This document shows positions 50,344 to 59,929 of a stretch of 64,000 nt of DNA, one piece after another (the first letter of the stretch is position 1; each line of letters begins with the position of its first letter). The DNA comes from Rhizobium rhododendri (GTDB lineage: Bacteria; Pseudomonadota; Alphaproteobacteria; Rhizobiales; Rhizobiaceae): positions 310,001 to 374,000 of the forward strand of contig NZ_CP117269.1 of the NCBI RefSeq assembly GCF_007000325.2, read 5' to 3'. The translations under genes and the position numbers were made by a program. The notes beneath the pieces were generated by a model that ran no database searches, was not told the origin of the DNA, and saw only the letters and a list, made by a program, of their open reading frames with translations.

Positions 50344-50924
50344 CGCCGTTCGCCAGGCACGCCGAGGATGTTTGATGCAGCGAGACGGACGCCGCGCATA
50401 GCGGCGTCGCCCTGCCCCATCTGCGCAAGCAGCGTGGCACCCTCCAGCAGCATGAACAGTGCAGTCGCTGCACTCTCCGCCCGGTCCGCCGGCATCTCCG
50501 CTTCGAGAATATCCTGCAGACGCTGCCTCAGTCCGTCCTTGTGCCCCGCCACCGCCTGAAACACGGGATGGCCGGCATTGCCGAATTCCGCCAGCGCATG
50601 GGCAAACAGGCAACCGTGAAATTCCGGGCTGCGAAACCAGCGCTCATACCAGTCGAAGACAGTGGCGATCTTTTCGCACGGAGTAACGACCTTCTCGGCG
50701 AGATCGTCAAGTTGCCTGTTGAATCGGTCCGTCCTGTAGCGCAGGACTTCGACGATCAGGCCGTCCTTGCTTGGAAAATGTCGGTACATTGTCATCTTGG
50801 CCACGTCGGCGTCCGCGATGATGCGGTCTATTCCCGTGGTGTGAAACCCCCCGCTTTTGAACAGGGCATAGGCGGTTTCGATGATGCGCTGGCGTTTGTC
50901 ACTGGTAGCGGCTTGTGACGGCAT
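50340..50924 (-). CDS. TetR-family repressor
   Basis: A 194-residue protein. The N-terminal HTH is RIIETAYALFKSGGFHTTGI, DRIIADADVAKMTMYRHFPS, KDGLIVEVLRYR. The C-terminal ligand domain contains WFRSPEFHGCLFAHALAEFG and ALFMLLEGATLLAQMGQG, as in TetR regulators of the TetR_C AcrR-like type. It leads the operon with two EamA exporters and would release them when its ligand binds. Confidence 0.88.
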   Translation of the reverse strand: MPSQAATSDKRQRIIETAYALFKSGGFHTTGIDRIIADADVAKMTMYRHFPSKDGLIVEVLRYRTDRFNRQLDDLAEKVVTPCEKIATVFDWYERWFRSPEFHGCLFAHALAEFGNAGHPVFQAVAGHKDGLRQRLQDILEAEMPADRAESAATALFMLLEGATLLAQMGQGDAAMRGVRLAASNILGVPGERR

Positions 50925-51177
50925 GAGCTATATCCCGGGTGGTGAGACAGGTCTGTATCACCACTTTGCGCTTTGTTGCCCGCATCGTCAACTGGGATGG
51001 TTGGGCCAATCCCTATCTGGCTTCTCGAAAAGCGCGGACGGGTGGGCCGATGGATCGAGCCTCACGGGACGGAGTGAAGTGCACGGCCGGTCCTGCCTAC
51101 GCGATTCATATCGTATGAAGGGCGCTCGGGATGGGACAGGAAGGCGTACCGAGGTGTATCGACTATTCGCTCGCCTT
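50925..51177. other. Intergenic, no gene recognised
   Basis: The space between the tetR start and the left end of the IS110 element. It must hold the tetR promoter; no operator dyad stood out. Confidence 0.35.
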
Positions 51178-52310
51178 GAGATCCCATCAGGGGTGAGTAG
51201 CGGCCTGCACCGTGGCAGAGTGAGGTCGCTAGAAAACTCTCTGGAGGCCAATCATGCCGATAACAGCAGATCGAAACTCAAGCGCAGACCACTACCCCCG
51301 TCGATCTTGGCGCAATATTCGTCTCGTTGGAATTAAGTAAATCGACGTGGCTGGTGACAGCTCTGTCACCTGGCAGCGAGAAGATGTCCCGCCACTCCGT
51401 TACTGGAGGGGATATTGCCGGCTTGTTCGCGTGCTTTGCAGCGCTTCGTCAGAAAGCCACCCGGCGAAAGAACATACTTTACCCACTGGTAGTGATCCAG
51501 GAGGCCGGGCTGGATGGCTTCTGGCTGGGACGAGTGCTCAGCAAGGAAGCTTGGATTGAGAGCCACATTGTAGAAGCCGCATCAATTGCCATGCCGCGCC
51601 GGCATCGCCGGGCGAAGACCGACCGTATCGACGGCGAAACGCTGATCCGCGCTTTGATGGCATGGAAACGTGGCGAGCCTCGTGCGTGCTCGATGGTCAA
51701 ACTTCTTACACCCGAGGAAGACGACAATCGACGAATTGGACGGGAGCGGAAAACTCTGATTACGGAACGTGTCTTCCACGTCAATCGCATAAAGGGCCTG
51801 CTCTTCACGCAAGGAATTCGGGATTACCAACCTGTCAATCGAGATCGCCGCCAACGTCTGGAAGAACTTCGGACTGGCGATGGTCGACCGCTCTCAAAAC
51901 ATTTGATAGCAGAAATATGCAGAGAACTCGATCGCCTCGAATTGTTGCTCACACAAATCAAGGCTGTTGAGGCCGAGCGAGATGCCTTGATCGTTCAGGA
52001 GACGCCGGAAACGCCGAAAGAAGCGACCGCGCTTTTAGGCATCAAAGGAATAGGGCCGGAATTCGCTACGATACTCACACGGAGGGCCTGTTCAGACACT
52101 TCGACAATCGACGCCAAATTGCATCTTACGCAGGTCTTGCCCCCTCCCCCTGGCAAAGCGATAACGTCAATCGCGAACAGGGCGTGTCTAAGGCGGGAAA
52201 TCCGCGTTTGCGAGCCACCATGGTCGAGCTCGCCTGGCTATGGTTGCGGCATCAACCGAAATCGACATTAACATTATGGTTCAAAGAGCGCATCGCTCGG
52301 AACGCCGGCC
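51178..52310 (+). pseudogene. IS110-family transposase, frameshifted
   Basis: The frame from about 51300 reads VDLGAIFVSLELSKSTWLV, VVIQEAGLDGFWLGRVLSKE, HRRAKTDRIDGETLIRALMA (DEDD-type Asp/Glu region) and ALLGIKGIGPEFATILTRRA. After about 52130 the frame shifts: the transposase_20 continuation NVNREQGVSKAGNPRLRATM, VELAWLWLRHQPKSTLTLWF lies in another frame. The 3' end is degenerate. The start of the element parallels the fragment at 36418. Confidence 0.8.
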
Positions 52311-52426
52311 GCTTAAACCGCTCGACGAGGACGGGCTATGGTTCCGGCCCGGTCGCTTCGTCTTGGTATCTCATGTTCCCGGCATCCAAGCCGATATCAG
52401 GTCTATCGATCCGAGCAGTGTGCAAC

Positions 52427-52560
52427 TCACATTTTAGACAACCTTTCAACTTCCGCGATGGCCCATTTCCGTTCCAGGTCGTGTAAAGGCTTATCTTCGA
52501 TCCAGCACTGGATCGCGTTGATGCTTTCGTTTGCTCTTTCATCGTCTAGGCGAATTCGGC
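52427..52560 (-). pseudogene. Unidentified coding remnant at a recombination junction
   Basis: A frame ending at 52427 reads RLDDERANESINAIQCWIED, then KPLHDLERKWAIAEVERLSK, with strongly coding character but no start. It directly follows, in a different frame, the abruptly ended isomerase gene at 52546. It is probably the C-terminus of another gene joined here by a deletion. Family unknown. Confidence 0.35.
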
Positions 52561-53052
52561 GAGCTCGAAATCATGGTTATGATAAGCCATGCTCATGCCT
52601 TGGGCCGCGATCTTGTCAGCGTATCCGCCGAGCTCCTTGCCGAGAGCTTGCCAACCCTTGGCATCGGTTGGTCGCTGGTCCGGCATCAGATACGGCATGG
52701 TGATAACCGTGTTGCCAACAGCCATCTGCTCGGCAATCACCTTGTCGAGCTCGCTTCTCATCCGCACGATCGGAACGTGCGAGGAGATGACCTTGATCTT
52801 GTGCTTGTCAAGGAGGGCCTTGAGTTCATCACTGCTCAGCTTCTGCATGTCGACCGTTTCAACATTCGACACGCCCGCGCGGTTCAAGATTGCGAACTGC
52901 TCGTCGACGCTTCCGGCGTCGCGCAACGTATACATCTGCGCCGCGACTGGCAGAGGTTTCGCCGCGTCCTGTGCGGACGCCGTCTGCATTCCGGCAAATG
53001 ACAGGGCCAGAAGTGCCACCGCCGCAGGCATCGACCTTCTTGAAATCGTCAT
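52546..53052 (-). CDS. Exported sugar-phosphate isomerase/epimerase-like protein, truncated
   Basis: About 168 residues from ATG 53052, after AGAGGAG. A signal sequence (AVALLALSFAGMQTASAQ) is followed by the start of a xylose-isomerase-like TIM barrel: AAQMYTLRDAGSVDEQFAIL, VISSHVPIVRMRSELDKVI and MSMAYHNHDFELAEF. Full-length relatives run on for about 100 further residues. The frame stops at the junction beside the IS110 remnant, so the metal-binding half is missing and the protein is probably non-functional. It is the last gene of the sugar operon. Confidence 0.7.
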   Translation of the reverse strand: MTISRRSMPAAVALLALSFAGMQTASAQDAAKPLPVAAQMYTLRDAGSVDEQFAILNRAGVSNVETVDMQKLSSDELKALLDKHKIKVISSHVPIVRMRSELDKVIAEQMAVGNTVITMPYLMPDQRPTDAKGWQALGKELGGYADKIAAQGMSMAYHNHDFELAEFA

Positions 53053-53161
53053 CGTCTCACTCCTCTTTGGCCAGGCTCCAGCGTTCCGGCACCACCCCAT
53101 TGCGGCGCCGGTGGGAAAAGCCTCGATTGCCGGAATTTTCAACTCCCGGGCAATTTTGCAG

Positions 53162-54319
53162 TTACAGTTTCAAGTTCTCCCAGGATGATGCCGCATTGGA
53201 CTTCACGGCGGCGTCGATGAAAGCGAGCCCGGCAATGCCTTCGCGGATGCCCGGGTAGATCACGTCCGAAGCTGGCTTTTCACCGGTGCGAGCTGCAATT
53301 ATCGCGTCCGCTGCCTCCCGGTAGATTGTTGCAAAGCCCTCCAGATATCCTTCCGGGTGCCCGGCCGGCACGCGGCTGACGCGGGCCGCCGCCGCCCCGC
53401 CACCGGCACCGTTGCGGGTGATCGTCCGCGTGGCTTTGCCATAGGGCGTGTAGCTCATCTGGTTGAGCGTCGCGTGGCTCCATTCCAGTCCCGCCTCGTC
53501 ACCATAAACGCGCAAGGTCACGGTATTCTCATTGCCGACCGCAACCTGGCTCGCCCACAGAATGCCTTTGGCACCGCTGGCATATCGCATCAAAATGTTG
53601 GCGCTGTCGTCGAGCTTTCGACCGGGAACGAAGGACGTTAGGTCCGCAAGCAAACGGTCGGGCGTTTCGCCAGTGACGAAGGCGGCCAGATTGAAGGCAT
53701 GCGTGCCGATATCGCCGATCGATCCGCCAGCACCGGAACGCAGCGGGTCAGTCCGCCATTCGGAACCTTTAGCTCCCGTGCTTTCGGCTGCTTCGGTCAA
53801 CCAGTCCTGGACATACTCGACCTGCACGTGTCGCAGTTTGCCGATCGCGCCGGTGGCGACCATCTCGCGCATCTGTCGGATCATCGGGTAGCCCGTGTAG
53901 TTGTGCGTCAGCACGAAAACCTGGCCGCTCTTTTCGATGATCCCGGATAACTCACGGGCCTCGTCCAGCGTGGTCGTCACCGGCTTGTCGCATATCACAT
54001 GGAAACCGGCATTGAGGAAGGTGCGGGCAGGACCGAAATGCATATGGTTGGGCGTGACGATCGCCACGACCTCTATGCCGTCGTCACGGGCGCGTTCGCG
54101 CTCGGCCATCTCTTCGAAAGAGGCGTAGCATCGATCGTCCGCCAGCCCGAGTTCGCGGCCCGAGGCTAGGGCCTTTTCGGCATTCGAGGACAGGGCCCCG
54201 GCCACCAGCTCATAACGATTGTCCAGCCGGGCGGCAATCCGGTGGACGCCACCGATGAATGCCCCCTGGCCGCCGCCGATCATGCCGAGCCGGATACGAT
54301 GTGGATTTGATGTGCTCAC
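53162..54319 (-). CDS. Gfo/Idh/MocA-family dehydrogenase
   Basis: About 385 residues; GTG 54319, nine bases after AGGAG, is preferred over the TTG at 54328. It has an N-terminal Rossmann fold with LGMIGGGQGAFIGGVHRIA and the motif EVVAIVTPNHMHFGPARTFL, then the catalytic HVICDKPVTTTLDEARELSG (Lys of the EKP-like motif). The C-terminal domain has GGSIGDIGTHAFNLAAFVTG (GDxGxHxxD-like). These enzymes oxidise or reduce a sugar or inositol carbon with NAD(P). It works with the isomerase encoded just upstream in the operon. Confidence 0.9.
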   Translation of the reverse strand: MSTSNPHRIRLGMIGGGQGAFIGGVHRIAARLDNRYELVAGALSSNAEKALASGRELGLADDRCYASFEEMAERERARDDGIEVVAIVTPNHMHFGPARTFLNAGFHVICDKPVTTTLDEARELSGIIEKSGQVFVLTHNYTGYPMIRQMREMVATGAIGKLRHVQVEYVQDWLTEAAESTGAKGSEWRTDPLRSGAGGSIGDIGTHAFNLAAFVTGETPDRLLADLTSFVPGRKLDDSANILMRYASGAKGILWASQVAVGNENTVTLRVYGDEAGLEWSHATLNQMSYTPYGKATRTITRNGAGGGAAAARVSRVPAGHPEGYLEGFATIYREAADAIIAARTGEKPASDVIYPGIREGIAGLAFIDAAVKSNAASSWENLKL

Positions 54320-54331
54320 GGTCTGCAACTC

Positions 54332-55381
54332 CTAAAGGCCGAGGACAAGGCGGTTGGCGGCGCTATCGACTCCAGTTTTAGCAAAGTCGTCGAAGGCATG
54401 TTCCGTCACCCGGATGATGTGATCGAGGATGAAACCGGCGCCTTCGCGCGCTCCGTCCTCGGGATGCTTGAGCGCGCATTCCCATTCGAGCACGGCCCAG
54501 CCGTCGAAATCATATTGGGTCAGCTTGGAAAACACGGCCCGGAAATCCACCTGGCCGTCACCGAGCGAGCGGAACCGCCCCGGTCGCTCGACCCAGCCCT
54601 GATACCCGCCATAGACGCCAGACCGACCAGTCGGATTGAATTCGGCATCCTTGACGTGAAAGGCGCGGATCCGTTCATGGTAGATGTCAATGAAGTCAAG
54701 GTAGTCCATCGCTTGCAAAACGAAATGCGACGGATCGTAGAGAATGGCCGCACGGGCATGCGATCCCGTTGCCTCCAAAAACCGCTCGAAGGTGATCCCG
54801 TCATGCAGGTCCTCCCCCGGATGCAATTCGTAACAGACGTCGACACCGCTGGCGCCGAAAGCGTCAAGAATCGGCGTCCAGCGCTTTGCAAGCTCCGCAA
54901 AGGCCTCTTCCACTAGCCCTGACGGACGTTGCGGCCATGGATAGATATAGGGCCAGGCAAGCGCCCCGGAAAATGTCGCGTGGCTTTTCAAGCCAAGATA
55001 TTCCGACGCCTTGGCTGCGGCTTTTAGCTGGCCGACCGCCCATTGCTGGCGCTCATCCCTCTTGCCACGCAGATGCTGAGGCGCGAAGCCATCGAACAGG
55101 GTGTCGTAGGCCGGATGCACGGCTACAAGCTGGCCCTGGATATGTGTCGAAAGCTCGGTAATCTCGATAGAGTGCTCGGCAAGGCGTCCGCGGACATCGT
55201 CGCAATAATTCCTCGACTGTCCGGCAATGTCGAGATCGAACAGGCGCGGATCGGTCGGAATCTGGATGCCCTTATAGCCAAGCGATGCCGCCCATGCGGC
55301 GAGGTTGTCGAGCGTGTCAAACGGTGGTGTTTCGCCAAAAAACTGCGCCAGAAAAATCGCAGGGCCTTTGATCGTTTTCAT
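54332..55381 (-). CDS. Sugar-phosphate isomerase/epimerase (TIM barrel)
   Basis: About 349 residues from ATG 55381, after GAAAGGTACAAG. The barrel motifs are intact: GYKGIQIPTDPRLFDLD, EITELSTHIQGQLVAVHP, SHATFSGALAWPYIYPWPQ, DVCYELHPGEDLHDGITFER (Glu ligand), AAILYDPSHFVLQAMDYLDF (Asp/His) and RAFHVKDAEFNP (His). It matches the AP-endonuclease-2/xylose-isomerase-like family that epimerises sugars or inositol derivatives. It lies between LacI and the dehydrogenase. Confidence 0.88.
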   Translation of the reverse strand: MKTIKGPAIFLAQFFGETPPFDTLDNLAAWAASLGYKGIQIPTDPRLFDLDIAGQSRNYCDDVRGRLAEHSIEITELSTHIQGQLVAVHPAYDTLFDGFAPQHLRGKRDERQQWAVGQLKAAAKASEYLGLKSHATFSGALAWPYIYPWPQRPSGLVEEAFAELAKRWTPILDAFGASGVDVCYELHPGEDLHDGITFERFLEATGSHARAAILYDPSHFVLQAMDYLDFIDIYHERIRAFHVKDAEFNPTGRSGVYGGYQGWVERPGRFRSLGDGQVDFRAVFSKLTQYDFDGWAVLEWECALKHPEDGAREGAGFILDHIIRVTEHAFDDFAKTGVDSAANRLVLGL

Positions 55382-55410
55382 CTTGTACCTTTCGGGTCTG
55401 GCTTCATTAC

Positions 55411-56421
55411 TCAATCGTGCGGCGCAACCGAGCAGCGGATAACAAGTTCTGTTTCCAGTTCTATGATTTTGGGCGTGGAATTGCCCGACAGGCGGTCGAT
55501 CATCAACGCCATCGCCTGACGCCCCATTTCCCGGCGCGGCTGCCGAACGGTGGTCAGAGGGGGCTCGTAGGCATTGGCAAAAATCATGTCGTCGAAGCCG
55601 ATGACAGACACATCCTTCGGCACGACCCGACCGTGGATACGCAACTCGCTGATGGCGCCGATCGCCATCTCATCGCTGGATGCAAAAATCGCAGAGAACC
55701 GGATTCCAGCTTCAATCAATCGCCGAACTGCTGCCCGACCGGCGTCGATACTGTAATCCCCGGGGATTACCAGATCCTCCCGCAAGTCAATTCCCGCTTC
55801 TGTCAGGGCCTGTCGGTAGCCTTCGAGGCGTTCACTGGCAATCGATTCAGGCAACAGCCCAGCGACATGGACAATCTCGCGATGGCCTGAGGAGATCAGA
55901 TGTCGGACAGCCTCGCGCGAAGCTGCAACGTTATCGACTTTCACGGTAGGTAGATCGATCCCGGGAACCGCTTCGGACGCAATGACTATCGGAGGGAGCA
56001 GACCTGGTTGGGCAAGAATTTCAGTGGGGAACTGCCCGGTCATCAGGATGAGCCCATCGGCGTGTTTCTGCCGGACCATGTCGATATGCGCACCAACGCG
56101 GCCAGCGTCGTTGCGCGCATCACCCATCAGCACCTTATAACCCGCCTCGCTCGCGACCTCCTCCACGCCCTTGTAGATATCCAAATAAAATGGATTACCG
56201 ATATCGCGAACCAGTAGAATCACGGTGCGGTTTGACTGGAGACGAAAGCTTCGTGCCTGCGCATTCGGTACGAAATTCGCCTGCTTGATCGCGGCCAGCA
56301 CCTTTTCCCGCGTCTCGGGCCGCACCCGGTCAGGATATTGCAGGCTCCGGGTCACGGTCGCCGTCGACACCCCGGCCAATGCCGCCACCTGCCTGATATT
56401 GCTGGCCTGTTCGTTGCTCAT
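55411..56421 (-). CDS. LacI-family repressor of the sugar operon
   Basis: A 336-residue protein. The N-terminal HTH is IRQVAALAGVSTATVTRSLQ with hinge helix VRPETREKVLAAIKQ, followed by a periplasmic-binding-like domain (ILLVRDIGNPFYLDIYKGVE, SSDEMAIGAISELRIHGRVV, VIGFDDMIFANAYEPPLTTV). Two perfect LacI-type operators overlap the promoter upstream of the binding-protein gene (60973-61008), so it very probably represses its own operon until the sugar or a metabolite appears. Being inside the operon gives negative feedback. Confidence 0.9.
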   Translation of the reverse strand: MSNEQASNIRQVAALAGVSTATVTRSLQYPDRVRPETREKVLAAIKQANFVPNAQARSFRLQSNRTVILLVRDIGNPFYLDIYKGVEEVASEAGYKVLMGDARNDAGRVGAHIDMVRQKHADGLILMTGQFPTEILAQPGLLPPIVIASEAVPGIDLPTVKVDNVAASREAVRHLISSGHREIVHVAGLLPESIASERLEGYRQALTEAGIDLREDLVIPGDYSIDAGRAAVRRLIEAGIRFSAIFASSDEMAIGAISELRIHGRVVPKDVSVIGFDDMIFANAYEPPLTTVRQPRREMGRQAMALMIDRLSGNSTPKIIELETELVIRCSVAPHD

Positions 56422-56423
56422 CT

Positions 56424-57392
56424 CTAGATCCGCAATTGTTTCTGTCGACCGTAGAGTAGCATGAGTGCGAGAAGCGTCGCGCCAAAGATCACCTGCCTTG
56501 ACCAGACATCAAGATTGAGGGTGATGAGCACGCTTTGCAGTATGGTGAGCGCCACCGCACCCGCCATGGTGCCGAGATACCCGCCGGCGCCGCCGGCCAG
56601 CGACGTGCCGCCGATCACCACTGCGATGACCGATGGCAGAACATACTGGTCACCGACGGAAATGAACGATGTGCCGGTATAACCGATGACGCAGACGCCG
56701 GTCAGCCCGGCGAACAGCCCGGACAGGCCGTAAAGCATTGTGCGGATCAGCGGCACCGGTAGACCAACGAGGCTGGCGGCACGTTCGTTGGAGCCGATCG
56801 CGTAGACCGCAAAGCCAAAGGCGGTCCGACGCAAGACGAAAAGCATCAACGCGGCGATTAGCACCCAGACAAACAGAATTCCGGGGATGCCGAACACGAG
56901 CGGCTGATTGATGAACTGCGCCAGCATTGGCGCAGCCGCGCCCGACGGAACGCCTTGCGAATAAACCACGAGACCACCCTGGATCACCGCCGTCATGCCG
57001 AGCGTCATAACCAGCGGCGGAATGCGCACGAAAGTGATGCCGATACCATTGACGATGCCGATCAGCGCCGGCACGGCGGCGCCGACCACGACGGCGAGCA
57101 GAATGCCGCTATTTTGGCCGTTCATCATATTGCCGGCCAAAACGGCTCCGAAGGAAATCATCGCTCCGACAGAGAGGTCGATGCCCTCGCGACCGCCGAG
57201 GATGACGATGTTCTGCCCGGCCGCGACTATGCCGAGGATGGCGGCAACGGTCAGTAGCCGAATGATCTGGTCGCCGCGGGCAAAACCCGGCGACAGTAGT
57301 TCGCCGATGATGAGCAAGGCGATCGAGGCGGCAATGGCGATGGCCAGCGGATCACGCAGCCAGGTGTAAACCCGCGAAGTAGCAATGGTCAT
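56424..57392 (-). CDS. Ribose-type ABC permease
   Basis: A 322-residue polytopic protein of the RbsC/BPD_transp_2 family, with motifs NIVILGGREGIDLSVGAMIS, GAAVPALIGIVNGIGITFVR and VIAVVIGGTSLAGGAGGYLG. At least eight TM helices are predicted. It pairs with the permease at 57394-58347 to form the channel of a CUT2-type sugar importer. It ends three bases before the lacI gene. Confidence 0.9.
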   Translation of the reverse strand: MTIATSRVYTWLRDPLAIAIAASIALLIIGELLSPGFARGDQIIRLLTVAAILGIVAAGQNIVILGGREGIDLSVGAMISFGAVLAGNMMNGQNSGILLAVVVGAAVPALIGIVNGIGITFVRIPPLVMTLGMTAVIQGGLVVYSQGVPSGAAAPMLAQFINQPLVFGIPGILFVWVLIAALMLFVLRRTAFGFAVYAIGSNERAASLVGLPVPLIRTMLYGLSGLFAGLTGVCVIGYTGTSFISVGDQYVLPSVIAVVIGGTSLAGGAGGYLGTMAGAVALTILQSVLITLNLDVWSRQVIFGATLLALMLLYGRQKQLRI

Positions 57393-57393
57393 C

Positions 57394-58347
57394 TCAGCGC
57401 CTCGTCACAAAAACACCGCCCGCAAGAGCTGCGAGCACGATCAGTCCCTGCACCAGGGTCTGATATTCGAACGGCATGCCGGCAAAGAAGATGACATTGC
57501 CGATCAGCCCCAGGACCAATGCGCCGGCAATAGAGCCGAGCGAACTTCCAAAGCCTCCTGCCAACGCAGTTCCGCCGAGCACGACGGCGGAGACCGACGA
57601 CAGCGCCAGTGTGGCGCCGAGCAGCGGATCGCCCGAGGCCGTCTCGCCGGTCAGGCACAGCGCCGCAAATGCCGAAAAGCAGCCGGAAATCGCATACGCT
57701 CCGATGCGAATGGCATTTAGTCGCAAACCGGTCTGGAAAGCACCGGCCCGGTTGCCGCCGGCGGCTAAAAGATGCGTGTGAAACGGCATCCGCGACAATG
57801 TCAGCGCAAAGGCAAAGGCGGCGATCAGGATCCACAGCACGATCGGCAGTTCTAGCATCGAGCCGGCATAGGTTTCCCAATAGGCCTGCGGAACCGAAAG
57901 ACCGGCCTGGGGCATAACCCAGATTGCCAGGCCGGCGAAAACGATGCCTGAGGCAAAAGTCGTGACGATCGCCTGAAGGCGCAACACAGCGATGAAGATG
58001 CCGTTTATGATGCCACATGCCAGCCCCACCAGGATGCCCACGCCCAAGCCGATCCAGATCGCGCCGATGCCGGCATCATCGCCGCCGATAGCCGCGATAA
58101 CCGATACCGTCACCACATTGACCAGGGCAGCGATACTGCCGACCGACAGGTCGATGTCGCCGCCGAGAATGACGTATGTCTGGCCGATGGCAACCAGGAT
58201 GAGCGGCAGAAAAGTGGTCAGGTTCGACTGCAGGACGCCCGCCTCGATGAAGGAGGGCTGCAGGAAGGTATTGATCGCGGCAAGGAGGATCAGGACGACC
58301 AGGGTGATGGTCCACGGTTCCTTGCGCAGTGTCGATAGAATGCTCAT
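57394..58347 (-). CDS. Ribose-type ABC permease, partner subunit
   Basis: A 317-residue RbsC-like protein with IGQTYVILGGDIDLSVGSIA, GLACGIINGIFIAVLRLQAI and SAVVLGGTALAGGFGSSLGS. Its start overlaps the ATPase stop by four bases. Two different permease subunits imply a heterodimeric channel. Confidence 0.9.
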   Translation of the reverse strand: MSILSTLRKEPWTITLVVLILLAAINTFLQPSFIEAGVLQSNLTTFLPLILVAIGQTYVILGGDIDLSVGSIAALVNVVTVSVIAAIGGDDAGIGAIWIGLGVGILVGLACGIINGIFIAVLRLQAIVTTFASGIVFAGLAIWVMPQAGLSVPQAYWETYAGSMLELPIVLWILIAAFAFALTLSRMPFHTHLLAAGGNRAGAFQTGLRLNAIRIGAYAISGCFSAFAALCLTGETASGDPLLGATLALSSVSAVVLGGTALAGGFGSSLGSIAGALVLGLIGNVIFFAGMPFEYQTLVQGLIVLAALAGGVFVTRR

Positions 58348-59837
58348 ACGGCGTCTCCATAGGCGGCGCGCGTCATGTTAACGGGATTGATGTCGTTGCC
58401 GGAAAGTTCTGCCGAAACCCGTCCGCCGTTGAAGACGAGAACCCGGTCGGCGAACTCGATGATTTCGGAATCTTCTGAGGAATAGAAAAGGATCGTCGCA
58501 CCCGCATCAGCCTGCTGGCGCATCAGCGCAAAAAGATCAGCCTTCGCGCCAAGGTCGATGCCCTTGGTCGGGTCGTCGAGGAGAAGCAGCTTGGGCGAGG
58601 TCGCCAACCAGCGGGCGATGAAGATCTTCTGCTGGTTGCCACCCGACAGGGTGCCGATCGGCGCATCCATGTCGGAAAACTTAGTCTTCAGGTCCTCGGC
58701 GACCTTGCCGACCCTCTTTTTAAGCCCCGACGGCCGGATTACCGAGATCTTCTCCCGGACCATCAGGGCGGCGACGATGTTCTCGAAGATGGAACGGCCA
58801 GGGAAGGCGCCGTCGCGACCGCGATCGCCCGAGACATAAGCGATGCCCTGGCGAACCGCATCGGCGGGCTTGGCGATCCTGATTGTCTGGCCGTCAAACG
58901 ACGTGGTGCCATCCGTGAACGGCGCCGCGCCAAACAACCCGCGCAGCAGGGACGACTGTCCCTGCCCCTGCAGGCCGGCAAGGCCGCATATTTCACCGGG
59001 ATAGGCGTCGAAGCTGACGTTCCTCACGGTTGCATTGGAGACCGCGGCAACGGAAACACTGGCGGAGGATGTGGCAGGGCGCGCAGGCCGTGCCTCGGCC
59101 ACACGCACGTCGCCGACCATGTCGCGAACCACTGCTTCGCGGCTGGTTTCGGCAATTGCCCGTTCAGCGGTTGTTGCGCCATTGCGCATGACTGTGACCT
59201 GATCGCAGACGGCAAACACCTCGTCGAGCCGGTGCGAGATCATGATCGTCGAAACGCCCTCCGCCTTCTTTTCCTGGAGAATGTCGAAGAGACGCTGCGA
59301 CTGCCGGCCATCTAGCGCTGCCGTCGCCTCGTCCATGATCATCAGGCGTGCGTCTTGGGCAAACACCTTGAGGATCTCGACGATCTGGCGCTGGTCTGGC
59401 GGCAGGTTTCCTACAATGGCGGCCGGGGTCAGGCCCTCGCCCACAACACCATCGAAAAGCGCGATGAGCGCATCGGCAAGGCGCTGCATTTCCTTGCCAT
59501 CGACGAAGGGGCCGGCCTTTATCTCGCGACCGAGAAAGATGTTGTCGGTAACCGAAAGCTGCGGCACCAGACTGAGCTCCTGGTAGAACAGCGCGATGCC
59601 GGCTTTTTCCGCGTCCCGCGGATTTCTGAAACTGACGGACGCACCGCCAAACTCAAGCGAGCCGCCGCTCGGCGCGACGGCACCCGCTATGATCTTGCAA
59701 AGCGTGCTCTTACCGCAGCCGTTGGCGCCAAGAAGCGCATGGATCTCGCCCTCACCGACCGTCAGTCGGCCATCGGTGAGCGCCCGTACGGCGCCAAAAT
59801 TCTTCTGTATGCCGTCCGCTTTCAAAGCGTTCGTCAT
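58344..59837 (-). CDS. CUT2-type sugar ABC transporter ATPase
   Basis: About 497 residues from ATG 59837, after GGGAGCGAGTGGA. Two nucleotide-binding halves: the first has a full Walker A (GANGCGKSTLCKIIAG), an altered signature NLPPDQRQIVEI instead of LSGGQ, and Walker B ARLMIMDEATAALD; the second has a degenerate P-loop (LQGQGQSSLLRGLFG), a normal signature GTLSGGNQQKIFIARWL and LLLDDPTKGIDLGAK. This fused, asymmetric form is typical of RbsA/MglA proteins. Confidence 0.92.
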   Translation of the reverse strand: MTNALKADGIQKNFGAVRALTDGRLTVGEGEIHALLGANGCGKSTLCKIIAGAVAPSGGSLEFGGASVSFRNPRDAEKAGIALFYQELSLVPQLSVTDNIFLGREIKAGPFVDGKEMQRLADALIALFDGVVGEGLTPAAIVGNLPPDQRQIVEILKVFAQDARLMIMDEATAALDGRQSQRLFDILQEKKAEGVSTIMISHRLDEVFAVCDQVTVMRNGATTAERAIAETSREAVVRDMVGDVRVAEARPARPATSSASVSVAAVSNATVRNVSFDAYPGEICGLAGLQGQGQSSLLRGLFGAAPFTDGTTSFDGQTIRIAKPADAVRQGIAYVSGDRGRDGAFPGRSIFENIVAALMVREKISVIRPSGLKKRVGKVAEDLKTKFSDMDAPIGTLSGGNQQKIFIARWLATSPKLLLLDDPTKGIDLGAKADLFALMRQQADAGATILFYSSEDSEIIEFADRVLVFNGGRVSAELSGNDINPVNMTRAAYGDAV

Positions 59838-59897
59838 TCCACTCGCTCCCATGTCGTGCAATCGTCGCGGGCGCCTAGGCGGCCCGTCGGAGAAACA

Positions 59898-59921
59898 GGG
59901 CCGGCGTCGGTTCGCCGGCCC
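59898..59921 (-). promoter_or_regulatory. Stem-loop between the binding-protein and ATPase genes
   Basis: GGGCCGGCG (59898-59906) and CGCCGGCCC (59913-59921) form a perfect 9-bp GC-rich stem with a 6-nt loop, just after the binding-protein stop. Such hairpins stabilise upstream mRNA or partly terminate transcription, giving more binding protein than membrane components. Confidence 0.72.
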
Positions 59922-59929
59922 CTGGCGCA

